Source of the DNA: Brucella sp. BE17
Lineage (GTDB): Bacteria > Pseudomonadota > Alphaproteobacteria > Rhizobiales > Rhizobiaceae
Assembly: GCF_039545455.1 (NCBI RefSeq)
Contig: NZ_CP154468.1
Coordinates: 124,001-188,000, forward strand
Direction of reading: 5' to 3'
Length of the DNA: 64,000 bases
Part shown: piece by piece, positions 55,016 to 63,538 of the stretch
Position numbering within the stretch: position 1 is the stretch's first letter
Layout of the letters: the number at the start of each line of letters is the position of its first letter
The notes under the pieces: model-generated
Databases searched by the model: none
The model's input: only the letters and a program-made list of their open reading frames with translations
What the model was told of the DNA's origin: nothing
Program-made: the position numbers and the translations under genes

Positions 55016-55303
55016 TCACAACAGCGTCGTATGTCCTGAAAAAAGATTGGAATTCGCCGTAACAAGCGGGATTGCATACCGCTCGTCATATTGTTTTGTC
55101 GCAAGGCGCGACCCCAGATTGGCAATACGGTCGACGTTGCGTAATCCTTTGACGTAAAGCATAAATATAGCCGACGAGAGATCAGTTTTAGTATAGTTTT
55201 TATTTCTTTCTTCAAGAATAATCGAGGCTTGAGAAAAGCATCTGCGCATAAACTTGACCTCATCGGCGTCGTAAATGCGACTTTCTTCGCTAAACAGCGG
55301 CAT
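55016..55303 (-). CDS. Conserved-looking hypothetical protein, 95 aa
   Basis: Small soluble protein starting with ATG at 55303 behind AGGAGG, a very strong ribosome site. It reads MPLFSEESRIYDADEVKFMR and has a helical pattern with SSAIFMLYVKGLRNVDRIAN in the middle, similar to small uncharacterised rhizobial proteins I remember with an alpha-helical 'FLAYxxGVxD' core. No cysteine pair, signal or membrane segment is present. It lies between the CorA relic and the dehydratase gene, transcribed in the same direction as the latter's operon and 141 bases downstream of it. Confidence 0.7.
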   Translation of the reverse strand: MPLFSEESRIYDADEVKFMRRCFSQASIILEERNKNYTKTDLSSAIFMLYVKGLRNVDRIANLGSRLATKQYDERYAIPLVTANSNLFSGHTTLL

Positions 55304-55444
55304 GGTGGCCTCCTGTTGAAAAGACTATGATACGCTCATTGACTTTGAATCATAGGCCGTCATGATCACCTTATGTTTCAGCGCGACTTTCGCGCAGCCT
55401 AGCCTCCGGGAAAGACCGTCGTTGCTACTTTCAATAAATGGCCT

Positions 55445-57193
55445 TTAATAAATCTCGGGTTCGCCGCTCGCCTTGCCGAAACCTGTTTCCAGAAAGTCGA
55501 AGTCGCAGCCCTGATCGGCCTGGGTTACATGGCGCGAGAACATCCAGCCATAGCCGCGCTCAAAATGCGGTTGTGGTGCCTGCCATTCGGCCTTGCGTTG
55601 CGCAAGCGCCTCGTCGCTTACCAGCATATCAAGGCGGCGATTGGGTAGATCGAGGCGTATGATATCGCCGTTTTTAAGAAGCGCCAGCGGGCCGCCAATA
55701 AAGCTTTCGGGCGAGACATGCAGCACGCAGGCGCCATAGGAGGTGCCTGACATGCGCGCATCCGAAATGCGCAGCATGTCGCGATAGCCTTTGCGGATCA
55801 GCGCCTTCGGAATGGGCAACATACCCCATTCGGGAAACCCTGGTCCGCCCTGTGGCCCGGCATTGCGCAACACCAGCACGTGATTGGGCGTGACGTCGAG
55901 GTTTTCGTCGTCAATGGCTTCCTTCATCTGCGGATAGCTGTCGAACACCAGCGCCGGGCCTTCATGAACGTGGAATTTAGGGTCGCAGGCGGCAGGTTTG
56001 ATGACCGCGCCGTTCGGGCAGAGATTGCCGCGCAGTACCGCCAGCGATCCTTCATGATAGACGGGGTTGGAAAGCGGGCGAATGACATCGTCATTATAGA
56101 CCTTCGCTCCTTCGAGGTTTTCGCCCATGGATTTGCCGGTTACCGTCATTGCGTTAAGATCGAGCCGGTCCTCGATTTGCTTCATCAGCGCGCGCAATCC
56201 GCCTGCATAGAAGAAATCCTCCATCAGATAATCGTTACCCGATGGGCGTACATTAGCGATCAGCGGCGTGACGCGGCCCAGCGCGTCGAGATCATCGAGG
56301 GTGAGATTGACCCCGGCGCGTCGCGCCATAGCGATCAGGTGGACAACTGCATTGGTCGAACAGCCGGTGGCCATGGCGACGATGGCCGCATTGCGGCAAG
56401 CGCCTTCAGTAATGATCCTGTCCGGCGTGAGGTCCTCCCACACCATGGCGACTATACGCCTTCCGCAATCGGCACCCATGCGCTGGTGGTTGGCATCGAC
56501 GGCTGGAATGGACGATGCACCAGGCAGGGTCAGCCCCATGGCGTCGGCGATAGCCGTCATGGTCGATGCGGTGCCCATGGTCATGCATGTGCCTGCCGAG
56601 CGTGCGATACCGCCCTGAACACCCAGCCATTCCTCATCTGTGATATTGCCGGCGCGCCGCTCATCCCAATATTTCCACGCATCCGAGCCCGAGCCCAATA
56701 TCTTTCCGGCATAATTGCCGCGCAGCATAGGCCCCGCTGGCAGATATATCATTGGCACGCCAGCTGAAATTGCGCCCATGACAAGGCCGGGCGTTGTCTT
56801 GTCACAACCGCCCATCAACACCACGCCGTCGAGTGGATGCGAGCGGATCATTTCTTCCGTTTCCATGGCCAGCATGTTTCGGTAGAGCATCGAGGTCGGC
56901 TTGGTGAAGCTTTCATCCACCGATAGTGAAGGCAATTGCACCGCAAAGCCGCCTGCCTGCTGGACCCCGCGCTTCACATCCTGCACCCGCTCCTTAAAAT
57001 GTGCGTGGCAGGTGTTGAGCTCGGACCATGTGTCGAGAATGCCGATCACCGGCTTGTCGCGAAAATCGTCTTCGCCATAGCCAAGCTGCATCAGTCGTGA
57101 ACGATGGCCGAAGGATCGCAGATCATCGGGTGCAAACCATCGCGCACTTCTGAGCGTCTCAGGTGTCTTCTTGTGGGGCATATTCTGGGGCAT
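55445..57193 (-). CDS. IlvD/Edd family sugar-acid dehydratase (L-arabinonate dehydratase-like)
   Basis: 582 residues. Iron-sulfur ligand cysteines are at about 62 (SELNTCHAHF), 130 (MGGCDKTTPG) and 203 (SAGTCMTMGTAS); the C-terminal block ISDARMSGTSYGACVLHVSP carries the active-site serine. The TWSELNTCHAHF and GPMLRGNYAGKILGSGSDAWKY parts group with pentonate/hexonate dehydratases, not with IlvD. It would dehydrate an aldonate to a 2-keto-3-deoxy acid. Last gene of an operon with a NitT/TauT-type importer (42-base gap). The exact substrate cannot be told; L-arabinonate, D-xylonate and D-fuconate types are similar. Confidence 0.88.
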   Translation of the reverse strand: MPQNMPHKKTPETLRSARWFAPDDLRSFGHRSRLMQLGYGEDDFRDKPVIGILDTWSELNTCHAHFKERVQDVKRGVQQAGGFAVQLPSLSVDESFTKPTSMLYRNMLAMETEEMIRSHPLDGVVLMGGCDKTTPGLVMGAISAGVPMIYLPAGPMLRGNYAGKILGSGSDAWKYWDERRAGNITDEEWLGVQGGIARSAGTCMTMGTASTMTAIADAMGLTLPGASSIPAVDANHQRMGADCGRRIVAMVWEDLTPDRIITEGACRNAAIVAMATGCSTNAVVHLIAMARRAGVNLTLDDLDALGRVTPLIANVRPSGNDYLMEDFFYAGGLRALMKQIEDRLDLNAMTVTGKSMGENLEGAKVYNDDVIRPLSNPVYHEGSLAVLRGNLCPNGAVIKPAACDPKFHVHEGPALVFDSYPQMKEAIDDENLDVTPNHVLVLRNAGPQGGPGFPEWGMLPIPKALIRKGYRDMLRISDARMSGTSYGACVLHVSPESFIGGPLALLKNGDIIRLDLPNRRLDMLVSDEALAQRKAEWQAPQPHFERGYGWMFSRHVTQADQGCDFDFLETGFGKASGEPEIY

Positions 57194-57235
57194 GGATGGT
57201 ATTACCGGTTGCGGGAATGAGGCAGCTGGCGGCGG

Positions 57236-58105
57236 CTACTCTTTCATTCCCCATTTCTGGATGGTGTGGCGTTCGAGGGTCTGGAAAACGAGATTTTCGA
57301 CGATCAGACCGATGATGATAACGGTGAGCAGCCCCGCAAAGACTGCCGGGATATCCAGCAGGTTACGGTTTTCGAAAATAAACCAGCCAAGTCCACCCTG
57401 TCCCGACGATACGCCGAAGACGAGTTCGGCGGCGATCAGGGTACGCCAGGCAAAGGCCCAGCCGATCTTGAGGCCAGTGAGTATGGAAGGGAATGCGGCA
57501 GGAACCAGTATGCGTAGCACATAGGAAATGCCGGTCAGTCCGTAATTGGCGCCAACCATGCGCAGCGTTCGCGATACGCCGAGAAAGCCGGAATGCGTAT
57601 TGAGCGCTACAGCCCAGAGCACGGAATGGATCAGCACGAAGACGAGGCTTGAGGCACCCAGGCCGAACCAGATCAACGCCAGCGGCAGCAGCGAAATGGC
57701 TGGCAGCGGATTGAACATGGCAGTCATGGTTTCAAGAAAATCGGTGCCGATACGCGTATTGATGGCGAGAACTGTGAGAAGGGCGGCCAGTACCGTGCCG
57801 ATGGTGTAGCCCATGAACAGGATTTTGAGCGTCGTCCAGATGCGTGCTGGCAATGAGCCGTCGACAAAGCGATCGTAAAGCGTCCCGATCGTGTCGCTTA
57901 AGGTCGGAAACAGCAGCGGATTGTCGAGATAGGTGGCATAAATCTGCCAGATGGCGGCAAGTGCCAGAATAAGCAGGGTTTTGCGTAGCGCTCCGATTCC
58001 CCAGAGCGTTTCGAAGGTGCTTAGTTTCTGCTCGATCGGCGCGATATTGTGATGAGGTTCATCGGCTTCATTATCTGCACTGAGGATGATGTTGGAAGAA
58101 AGCAT
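57236..58105 (-). CDS. ABC transporter permease, NitT/TauT family
   Basis: Inner-membrane permease of 289 residues with six hydrophobic segments. The loop reads MVGANYGLTGISYVLRILVP followed by AAFPSILTGLKIGWAFAWRT, as in SsuC/TauC. AAGGAG lies seven bases before the ATG and overlaps the upstream gene's stop by close spacing (three bases between genes). Works with the ATPase and binding protein next to it. Confidence 0.9.
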   Translation of the reverse strand: MLSSNIILSADNEADEPHHNIAPIEQKLSTFETLWGIGALRKTLLILALAAIWQIYATYLDNPLLFPTLSDTIGTLYDRFVDGSLPARIWTTLKILFMGYTIGTVLAALLTVLAINTRIGTDFLETMTAMFNPLPAISLLPLALIWFGLGASSLVFVLIHSVLWAVALNTHSGFLGVSRTLRMVGANYGLTGISYVLRILVPAAFPSILTGLKIGWAFAWRTLIAAELVFGVSSGQGGLGWFIFENRNLLDIPAVFAGLLTVIIIGLIVENLVFQTLERHTIQKWGMKE

Positions 58106-58108
58106 AGT

Positions 58109-58933
58109 TTACTCCTTGTGTCCGGTCTCTGAGGAAAACAGGAGATTGTGAATGTCGCGCTCAAGTGCTGCAGCGCTGCCATCCTCCTGGTTCACCTTGT
58201 CGACATCGACCACTTCGGCGCGCACCCGCCCCGGATGAGGCGAAAGCAGCAGGATGCGGTTGGAAATCTTGATGGCCTCGGCGATGGAGTGGGTGACGAA
58301 AATGACAGTGAACTTGGTGTCTTGCCAAAGTTGCAGCAATTCATCCTGCATCTGACGGCGGGTCAGCGCGTCGAGTGCTGCAAAAGGTTCGTCCATCAGA
58401 AGGATATCCGGCTGCATGGCCATGCCGCGGGCAATCGCTACGCGTTGTTTCATGCCGCCTGACAAGGTGTGCGGGTAGCTGTCGATGGCGCGCGTCAGCT
58501 TCACCTTGTCGATATATTGGCGGGCCAGCGCTTCGGCTTCGTCTTTCGCAAGTTTACGTGCGACGAGAAGCGGAAACATGACATTTTCCAGAACAGTCTT
58601 CCAAGGCATCAACTGATCGAATTCCTGAAAGACCATCATCCGGTCGGGGCCGGGACGGGTGACTTCGCGCCCGTTTATGTGAATTTTTCCAGCGGCAGGC
58701 GCCATATAGCCGCCGACCGCCTTCAATAGCGTGGACTTTCCGCAGCCCGACGGGCCGAGCAGCACGAAACGGTCGGATTCGCGCACCGTGAAACTGACGT
58801 CTTCAGTCGCGGTGATCAACAGGTTCGGGGTCTTGTAGCGCAATGTGACGCGATCGACGGAAAGGAGAGGGGCTTTCTCCGGCGTTGATTGCGGAGTGAT
58901 CGTGTCGGCCCTGGCGGCTGTAGCCTGCATCAT
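58109..58933 (-). CDS. ABC transporter ATP-binding protein, NitT/TauT family
   Basis: 274-residue ATPase. Walker A GPSGCGKST near 59, Q-loop VFQEFDQLMPWKTV, signature LSGGMKQRVAIARGMA, Walker B ILLMDEPFAALD. It groups with SsuB/TauB/NrtD. An N-terminal extension of about 25 residues precedes the domain. Located between the binding protein gene (64-base gap) and the permease gene. Confidence 0.9.
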   Translation of the reverse strand: MMQATAARADTITPQSTPEKAPLLSVDRVTLRYKTPNLLITATEDVSFTVRESDRFVLLGPSGCGKSTLLKAVGGYMAPAAGKIHINGREVTRPGPDRMMVFQEFDQLMPWKTVLENVMFPLLVARKLAKDEAEALARQYIDKVKLTRAIDSYPHTLSGGMKQRVAIARGMAMQPDILLMDEPFAALDALTRRQMQDELLQLWQDTKFTVIFVTHSIAEAIKISNRILLLSPHPGRVRAEVVDVDKVNQEDGSAAALERDIHNLLFSSETGHKE

Positions 58934-58997
58934 CGAATTTACTTTCTTGAAGAAATGCAGCGGCGCAGATCGCCGCTGCTACTGTCGCTTCGAGCGT

Positions 58998-60005
58998 TCA
59001 GTTACCGTTGAGATAGGCGCTGTCGGGCAGGTAATAATCCGTCCAAGCCGCAGGCATGGTTTTTAAGGTGCCGATCTTGTGCAGGTGTTCAGCAAACTTC
59101 ATCGTACCCTGCGGATCAGTACGCCATTCGTCCATATGCGGTTCCTCGAGCATCGTCATGAGGTCGTCGAGGCTTGTCTTATCGCCAGAGATGGTCTTGT
59201 AGGATTCAAGGGCCGCTTTGGGGTCTTCCTTGATGAAGGCGACGGCCTGTTCGGTTGCGGTGCGCAACGCCTTTACCAGCTTCGGATTGGCCTCGGCAAA
59301 TGTCGTGGTGGTGAAAAATGTGGCCTGGGTCAGAGCGCCGCCGAGAATTTCACGCGAATCCGTGACTTTATGGACGCCGGACTGCTTGAGTTCGACATAC
59401 TGGAAGGGCGGTGCGGAAAAGTGGTTTTTGACCTCGTGATTGGCATTGGCGATGGCTGCAACCGCATCGGGATGGCCGAGTTGCACCGTATTGGGGTCGA
59501 ATTTCTTGATCTCGTCCTCGCCGTAAAGTTTGGCGGCAGCCATTTGCAACAGGATTGCCTGCGTCGATACGCCGACGGTCGGTACTGCGATCTTGTCGCT
59601 CGGCTCGATATCTTTCAGTGACTTGATGCGGGGATCGTTAGACACCATGATGACTGGTTGCGCCGAGCTGGTGATGATGCCCTTGACCTTGCCGCGCGTT
59701 CGATCCCACAGCAAAAGCAGATTGCCGGTGCCTGTGTTGACGACGTCGACATTGCCGGCAAGCAACGCATCCGTCTGAGCACCGCCGCCACTGAATGTCC
59801 GCCATTCGACGGTGACACCGTCGAGCCCATCTTTTGCTGCTTCTTTCTCGATGAGTTTCTGCGTTTCCATCACGTGGCTGGCAAGATAGAGAATGCCAGG
59901 CTGCCGGGTGATCGAAAGATTGGTTTTTTCCTGTGCCTGGCTCTGTGTGGGGCCAAGGCCCAGCGCCAGAACAAGCGCGGTCATGCCACTTATGAGCAAT
60001 CGCAT
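58998..60005 (-). CDS. ABC transporter substrate-binding protein, NitT/TauT family
   Basis: Periplasmic protein of 335 residues. Signal peptide LLISGMTALVLALGLGPTQSQA. The mature part has the SsuA/THI5-type fold with WRTFSGGGAQTDALLAGNVDVVNTG-like binding region and TVGVSTQAILLQMAAAKLYG. GGGAGGATAATTC precedes the ATG. First gene of the operon that ends in the dehydratase, so the ligand may be the dehydratase substrate or a precursor; sulfonates, nitrate and pyrimidine precursors are the family's known ligands. Confidence 0.9.
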   Translation of the reverse strand: MRLLISGMTALVLALGLGPTQSQAQEKTNLSITRQPGILYLASHVMETQKLIEKEAAKDGLDGVTVEWRTFSGGGAQTDALLAGNVDVVNTGTGNLLLLWDRTRGKVKGIITSSAQPVIMVSNDPRIKSLKDIEPSDKIAVPTVGVSTQAILLQMAAAKLYGEDEIKKFDPNTVQLGHPDAVAAIANANHEVKNHFSAPPFQYVELKQSGVHKVTDSREILGGALTQATFFTTTTFAEANPKLVKALRTATEQAVAFIKEDPKAALESYKTISGDKTSLDDLMTMLEEPHMDEWRTDPQGTMKFAEHLHKIGTLKTMPAAWTDYYLPDSAYLNGN

Positions 60006-60034
60006 GAATTATCCTCCCAAAGATAACGGCTAGC

Positions 60035-60096
60035 GGTTTGATTCCAACATGTGCATCCCGCTACTCGAGCCTCAGCGCAAAAGTTGGAATCAAACC
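60035..60096. repeat. Perfect 14-bp inverted repeat in the divergent promoter region
   Basis: GGTTTGATTCCAAC (60035-60048) and GTTGGAATCAAACC (60083-60096) are exact reverse complements with a 34-base loop. It is just upstream of the binding-protein gene start and would fall in its 5' leader if transcription starts further out, or act as a cis element for the divergent GntR regulator. It may instead be another dispersed palindrome. Confidence 0.7.
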
Positions 60097-60302
60097 ACCA
60101 GCAAACTTATGAATAGAAATGGATTCTCCAAATTTGATACTTGAAAGATTGGTCGTTGCATGTGTGCTCAAATGTCAAATTCAATCCATTCGTTGGCCTT
60201 GGTCGCTTCTCCCAAAGCGACTAAAACATTGAAGCACTAAAACATCAGTGCATCAACCTACAATCTGTGATTATATGAAAAAAAGCCGAATGGGACTGAT
60301 TC

Positions 60303-60995
60303 ATGAGTGGAATGATAAGAGGTGGGCAACTGGACCGCTCGCGTCAGGTGGCGTTGCAGGTGTACGAAATCCTGCGAGACCGGATTTTGAAGGTCGAACT
60401 TACCCCCGGCACGGTACTGTCTCGCAATGCTCTGCAACTGGAATTCGGCATCAGTCAAACGCCAGTGCGTGATGCTTTAATGCGCCTGCAGGAGGAAGGT
60501 ATTGTCGATGTGTATCCGCAATATGCAACGGTGGTTGCCCGTATCGATGTCGACCATGCGCGCCAGGCCCAGTTCCTGCGACTGTCGATCGAGCTGGAGG
60601 CCGTGCGCTGGCTGACCGATGAACGATCGTCGGAAACGGCGGTGGAGCTTGGCGAAATCCTTGCGCGTCAGCGGGCGGTGGCATCGCCCGAAACCTATAA
60701 TGCCTTTGACAGTATCGACCGCGATTTTCATCGCCATCTCTATGAAAAGACAGGGATCGCGCAGCTCTGGACGAATGTCAGGCGTCAGAGCGTACATATC
60801 GACCGGCTGCGACGTCTCAATTTGCCGATGCCCGGCAAGATGCAGACAGTGCTGAGCGAGCATCAGGCGATCGTGGATGGCATCGCCTCGGGCAGAGCGT
60901 CCGTGGCGGAAGGGGCACTGCGCAAACATTTGTCGGGAACATTGTCGATCATTGATGTGATTGGAGCTGAATTTCCCGACTATATCCGCAAATGA
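60303..60995 (+). CDS. GntR family regulator, FCD type
   Basis: 230 residues. The winged helix is at about 12-80 with LQLEFGISQTPVRDALMRLQ; the FCD domain has metal-site residues in DRDFHRHLYEKTG, SEHQAIVDGI and LRKHLSGTL. Divergent from the ABC importer/dehydratase operon by about 300 bases, so it is a likely local repressor. GGGAC before the ATG is a weak ribosome site; an ATG at 60312 is an alternative. Confidence 0.9.
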   Translation: MSGMIRGGQLDRSRQVALQVYEILRDRILKVELTPGTVLSRNALQLEFGISQTPVRDALMRLQEEGIVDVYPQYATVVARIDVDHARQAQFLRLSIELEAVRWLTDERSSETAVELGEILARQRAVASPETYNAFDSIDRDFHRHLYEKTGIAQLWTNVRRQSVHIDRLRRLNLPMPGKMQTVLSEHQAIVDGIASGRASVAEGALRKHLSGTLSIIDVIGAEFPDYIRK

Positions 60996-61007
60996 TCCGG
61001 CGCGTCC

Positions 61008-61418
61008 TCAGGGTTGCGTGTAGCCTTCAACCTTAATCGTGAACTGACCGTCGCGTGGATCTGTGCGGAAGAACAGCGCGCCGCTGTCGCGCGCTTCTGA
61101 CGCGACGTAATCAAAGTTCACGCTTGATTGTTCGTGGTTGCCATCGGCATTGATCGTTTCGCCGGCGATCCGCACCTGCGCGGCACTGGCTTGTGATATG
61201 TTTTCAACATCGAAACGGACGCGAAACATATCATTGACGGGTTCTATGGCCTTAATATCGATGTGAAATGCGGCATCGCCCGGCGCATATCGATAGATGT
61301 CGTGAATGATCCATCCGAATAATGCCAGCACCAGAAAAGTGGATATTCCACCGGTAGCCCACTCGATCCAATGGGGTGTACTGGTTTCGATATGTCTGCT
61401 GTTGGAGGATCGTGTCAT
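61008..61418 (-). CDS. TIGR02588 family protein
   Basis: 136-residue protein with one N-terminal membrane helix (WATGGISTFLVLALFGWIIH) and a periplasmic beta-rich domain (FHIDIKAIEPVNDMFRVRFD and on). I recognise it as the TIGR02588 type from its pairing with the next gene and this layout. GAGG stands near the ATG; the gene follows TIGR02587 by six bases. Function unknown. It ends 12 bases from the convergent GntR gene. Confidence 0.8.
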   Translation of the reverse strand: MTRSSNSRHIETSTPHWIEWATGGISTFLVLALFGWIIHDIYRYAPGDAAFHIDIKAIEPVNDMFRVRFDVENISQASAAQVRIAGETINADGNHEQSSVNFDYVASEARDSGALFFRTDPRDGQFTIKVEGYTQP

Positions 61419-61424
61419 GGGGCC

Positions 61425-62273
61425 TCACAATATCAATCGGGCAGAAGCTGCTCCGAGCGCACCGGGCAGGGAAAGAACTACAATGGCAGTGACCATCTGC
61501 GACAGGGATGTGTCGTCGAGTCGTTCGAAGGTCCACAACACATAGGCGCTCGACGCAATGGCGATGACATAGCCCGGCATGGTGAAACGTATGAACGCGT
61601 GCCATCGCGGAGCCCCCTCGATCAGCTGGTGACCGCCTTTAAAATGAACCGAATAGACGAAGCCGTGCATCATCACAATCGACAAAGCGGCGATCAACAA
61701 CGTATGAAAAGGCGTGATTTTGAAAGCAATCAGAATGGTCTCTTCGGTCGGTGCCACGTTCAGACTTAAAAACAGCGCCCCGACCAACATCATGAAAAGC
61801 TCGTTGAAATAGCCGGTCTCGCTATCATGGTCGTCTCGCTCTTCGTCTTTTTCCTCTGAATGCATTCCGAGCTGGCTTCGCCCCAGCAGAGCGCCGATAC
61901 TGGCGGGTACTGACTGGAAGGCGACCATCGCTATGTTGTGGCTGGGCATGAGTCTGGCATCGAGAATGGCCAGCAGCCACAGGACACCCGCGCTGACAGT
62001 GATGCCTAATCCATAGGCAATGACGGCGTCGCGTATCGCTTGTTTCAGGGAAGCTGTTTTTTCAAAGCCGATCCGCCAGGCCAGGCCCAAAAGAAGCGGC
62101 AGGTTTATTGCGCATAAAAGCAGCAACCGGTTTGGGTCGGCATAAAGGCCCAGGTTCCACATTTCAATCGTCATGAGCATGGGCAGTGCGAACAGCAACG
62201 CGCCGACAAGCCCGCGCGCTAGTCCGTTCAGAAATTCTTGCTGTTTGGTTTGCGCGCTTTCGTGGTGCGCCAT
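61425..62273 (-). CDS. TIGR02587 family integral membrane protein
   Basis: 282 residues with seven or eight hydrophobic segments and an acidic cytoplasmic loop (EEKDEERDDHDSETG, about residues 141-155). The NVAPTEETILIAFKITPFHT stretch is distinctive. Co-occurs with TIGR02588 proteins; both families are uncharacterised. AGGGATC lies about ten bases before the ATG. Head of a two-gene operon divergent from the small stress-type proteins. Confidence 0.82.
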   Translation of the reverse strand: MAHHESAQTKQQEFLNGLARGLVGALLFALPMLMTIEMWNLGLYADPNRLLLLCAINLPLLLGLAWRIGFEKTASLKQAIRDAVIAYGLGITVSAGVLWLLAILDARLMPSHNIAMVAFQSVPASIGALLGRSQLGMHSEEKDEERDDHDSETGYFNELFMMLVGALFLSLNVAPTEETILIAFKITPFHTLLIAALSIVMMHGFVYSVHFKGGHQLIEGAPRWHAFIRFTMPGYVIAIASSAYVLWTFERLDDTSLSQMVTAIVVLSLPGALGAASARLIL

Positions 62274-62478
62274 GTTGTCGATGATCCCTCTTGCTCAACC
62301 CTGCATAACGCCGTTCGGCAAAGCTTGTTCCCAATGGTTCTCGAGCTTGGCCTTGTTCGGCTTTCAAGGGGCTGACGATATTTGAAATAGTTAAAAAACA
62401 GCCGCTGGAATTGTGGAACCGAACGTTAATCCGGGCGTTATTTTTTCATCGAAACAGAATTGCCATAGGAGAAATACG

Positions 62479-62793
62479 ATGAAAATCAGAACATTAGCCT
62501 TGCTGGGTGCTTGCCTTGTCGTGCCTTCTTTCGCCTATGCTCAAGAAGAGGGCGCAGCACCTGAGACGCCAGCAGTCGTAACGCCTGATGAAACCAACCC
62601 GGATGCTCCGGTGGCTGGCGAGAACAGCTTTACTGAAGAGCAGGCCAAGACCCGTATTGAGGAAGCCGGATACACCAATGTTACCAATCTGAAGCTTGGT
62701 GAGGACGGTATCTGGCAGGCAACTGCGCGCAAGGGAGCCGAACAGACCGATGTCCAGCTCGACTATCAGGGCAATGTTACCAAGAAGATGTAA
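62479..62793 (+). CDS. Small periplasmic PepSY-like protein
   Basis: 104 residues. Signal peptide RTLALLGACLVVPSFAYA is cut before QEEGAAP; an acidic Pro-rich linker leads to a PepSY-like module (FTEEQAKTRIEEAGYTNVTN, then LGEDGIWQATARKGAEQTDV and a QGNVTKK strand). Such modules are often inhibitory or binding domains in envelope proteins. AGGAGAAATACG precedes the ATG, so the frame that begins at 62413 is not used upstream. Probable partner of the next gene. Confidence 0.8.
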   Translation: MKIRTLALLGACLVVPSFAYAQEEGAAPETPAVVTPDETNPDAPVAGENSFTEEQAKTRIEEAGYTNVTNLKLGEDGIWQATARKGAEQTDVQLDYQGNVTKKM

Positions 62794-62840
62794 CGGGTTG
62801 CCACTTAACCAGTTGAAACGAATACGTAAGGGAGAAAATA

Positions 62841-63416
62841 ATGCGAAGTGTCACAGGACTGTTTGATAGCTATGATTCAGCAAAGGATGCAGTCGCGCGT
62901 CTGGAAGCCGCGGGAATTCCATCCTCCGATATCAGTATTGTGTCTCACCATGAGGAAAGCAATGCCGGTGAGGGTGCTGGTATTGGTGCGGGACTGGGTG
63001 CTGCGGCAGGTGGCGCGGGCGGCCTTCTGGCAGGACTCGGCATCATGGCGATCCCCGGCGTTGGTCCGGTCGTTGCTGCAGGCTGGTTGGCTTCAACGCT
63101 TGCAGGTGCTGTTGGCGGTGCCGTTGTCGGTGGTGCTGCCGGTGGCCTTATCGGAGCCTTCACTTCGTCCGGTGTATCGGAAGAGGAAGCCCATCTTTAT
63201 GCCGAGGGCGTGCGCCGTGGCGGTGCGGTAGTAACCGCGCGGGTACCTGAAGAGCGCTATGCTGAAGCAGACGCCATTCTTCAGGGAGCACATCGCGTTG
63301 ATGTTGTTGAGCGCCGTAAGCTCTATGCTGAAGAAGGCTGGGAGAGTTTTGATGCCGATGCCGAACCCTACACGGCAGAGGAGATCGAGCGTGAGCGTCG
63401 CCGTTACGGCTATTAA
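62841..63416 (+). CDS. General stress protein with glycine-zipper segments (YflT/GS17M-like)
   Basis: 191 residues. The N-terminal domain (1-45) is VTGLFDSYDSAKDAVARLEAAGI with DISIVSHHEE, a general-stress-17M type fold. Residues about 48-115 are two long Gly/Ala-rich hydrophobic zipper segments (GAGIGAGLGAAAGGAGGLLA and AVGGAVVGGAAGGLIGAF) of the kind that span membranes as helical hairpins. A charged C-terminal tail follows. AAGGGAGAAAATA precedes the ATG and a terminator follows. Likely stress-induced; role unknown. Confidence 0.85.
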   Translation: MRSVTGLFDSYDSAKDAVARLEAAGIPSSDISIVSHHEESNAGEGAGIGAGLGAAAGGAGGLLAGLGIMAIPGVGPVVAAGWLASTLAGAVGGAVVGGAAGGLIGAFTSSGVSEEEAHLYAEGVRRGGAVVTARVPEERYAEADAILQGAHRVDVVERRKLYAEEGWESFDADAEPYTAEEIERERRRYGY

Positions 63417-63434
63417 AGCGCGATGATTGGAAGC

Positions 63435-63462
63435 AAAGGCGGGCTTGAAAGCCCGCCTTTTT
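63435..63462 (+). terminator. Rho-independent terminator after the stress-protein gene
   Basis: AAAGGCGGGCT (63435-63445) pairs with AGCCCGCCTTT (63450-63460) about a TGAA loop, then T-run. It lies 18 bases after the stop codon. Confidence 0.92.
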
Positions 63463-63538
63463 CATTTGATCTGAGGAACAAAAAGCGAGCATTGCGGATT
63501 AATCGTTTAATGGACGAGTGAGCAGGCGGGGGAGAAAC

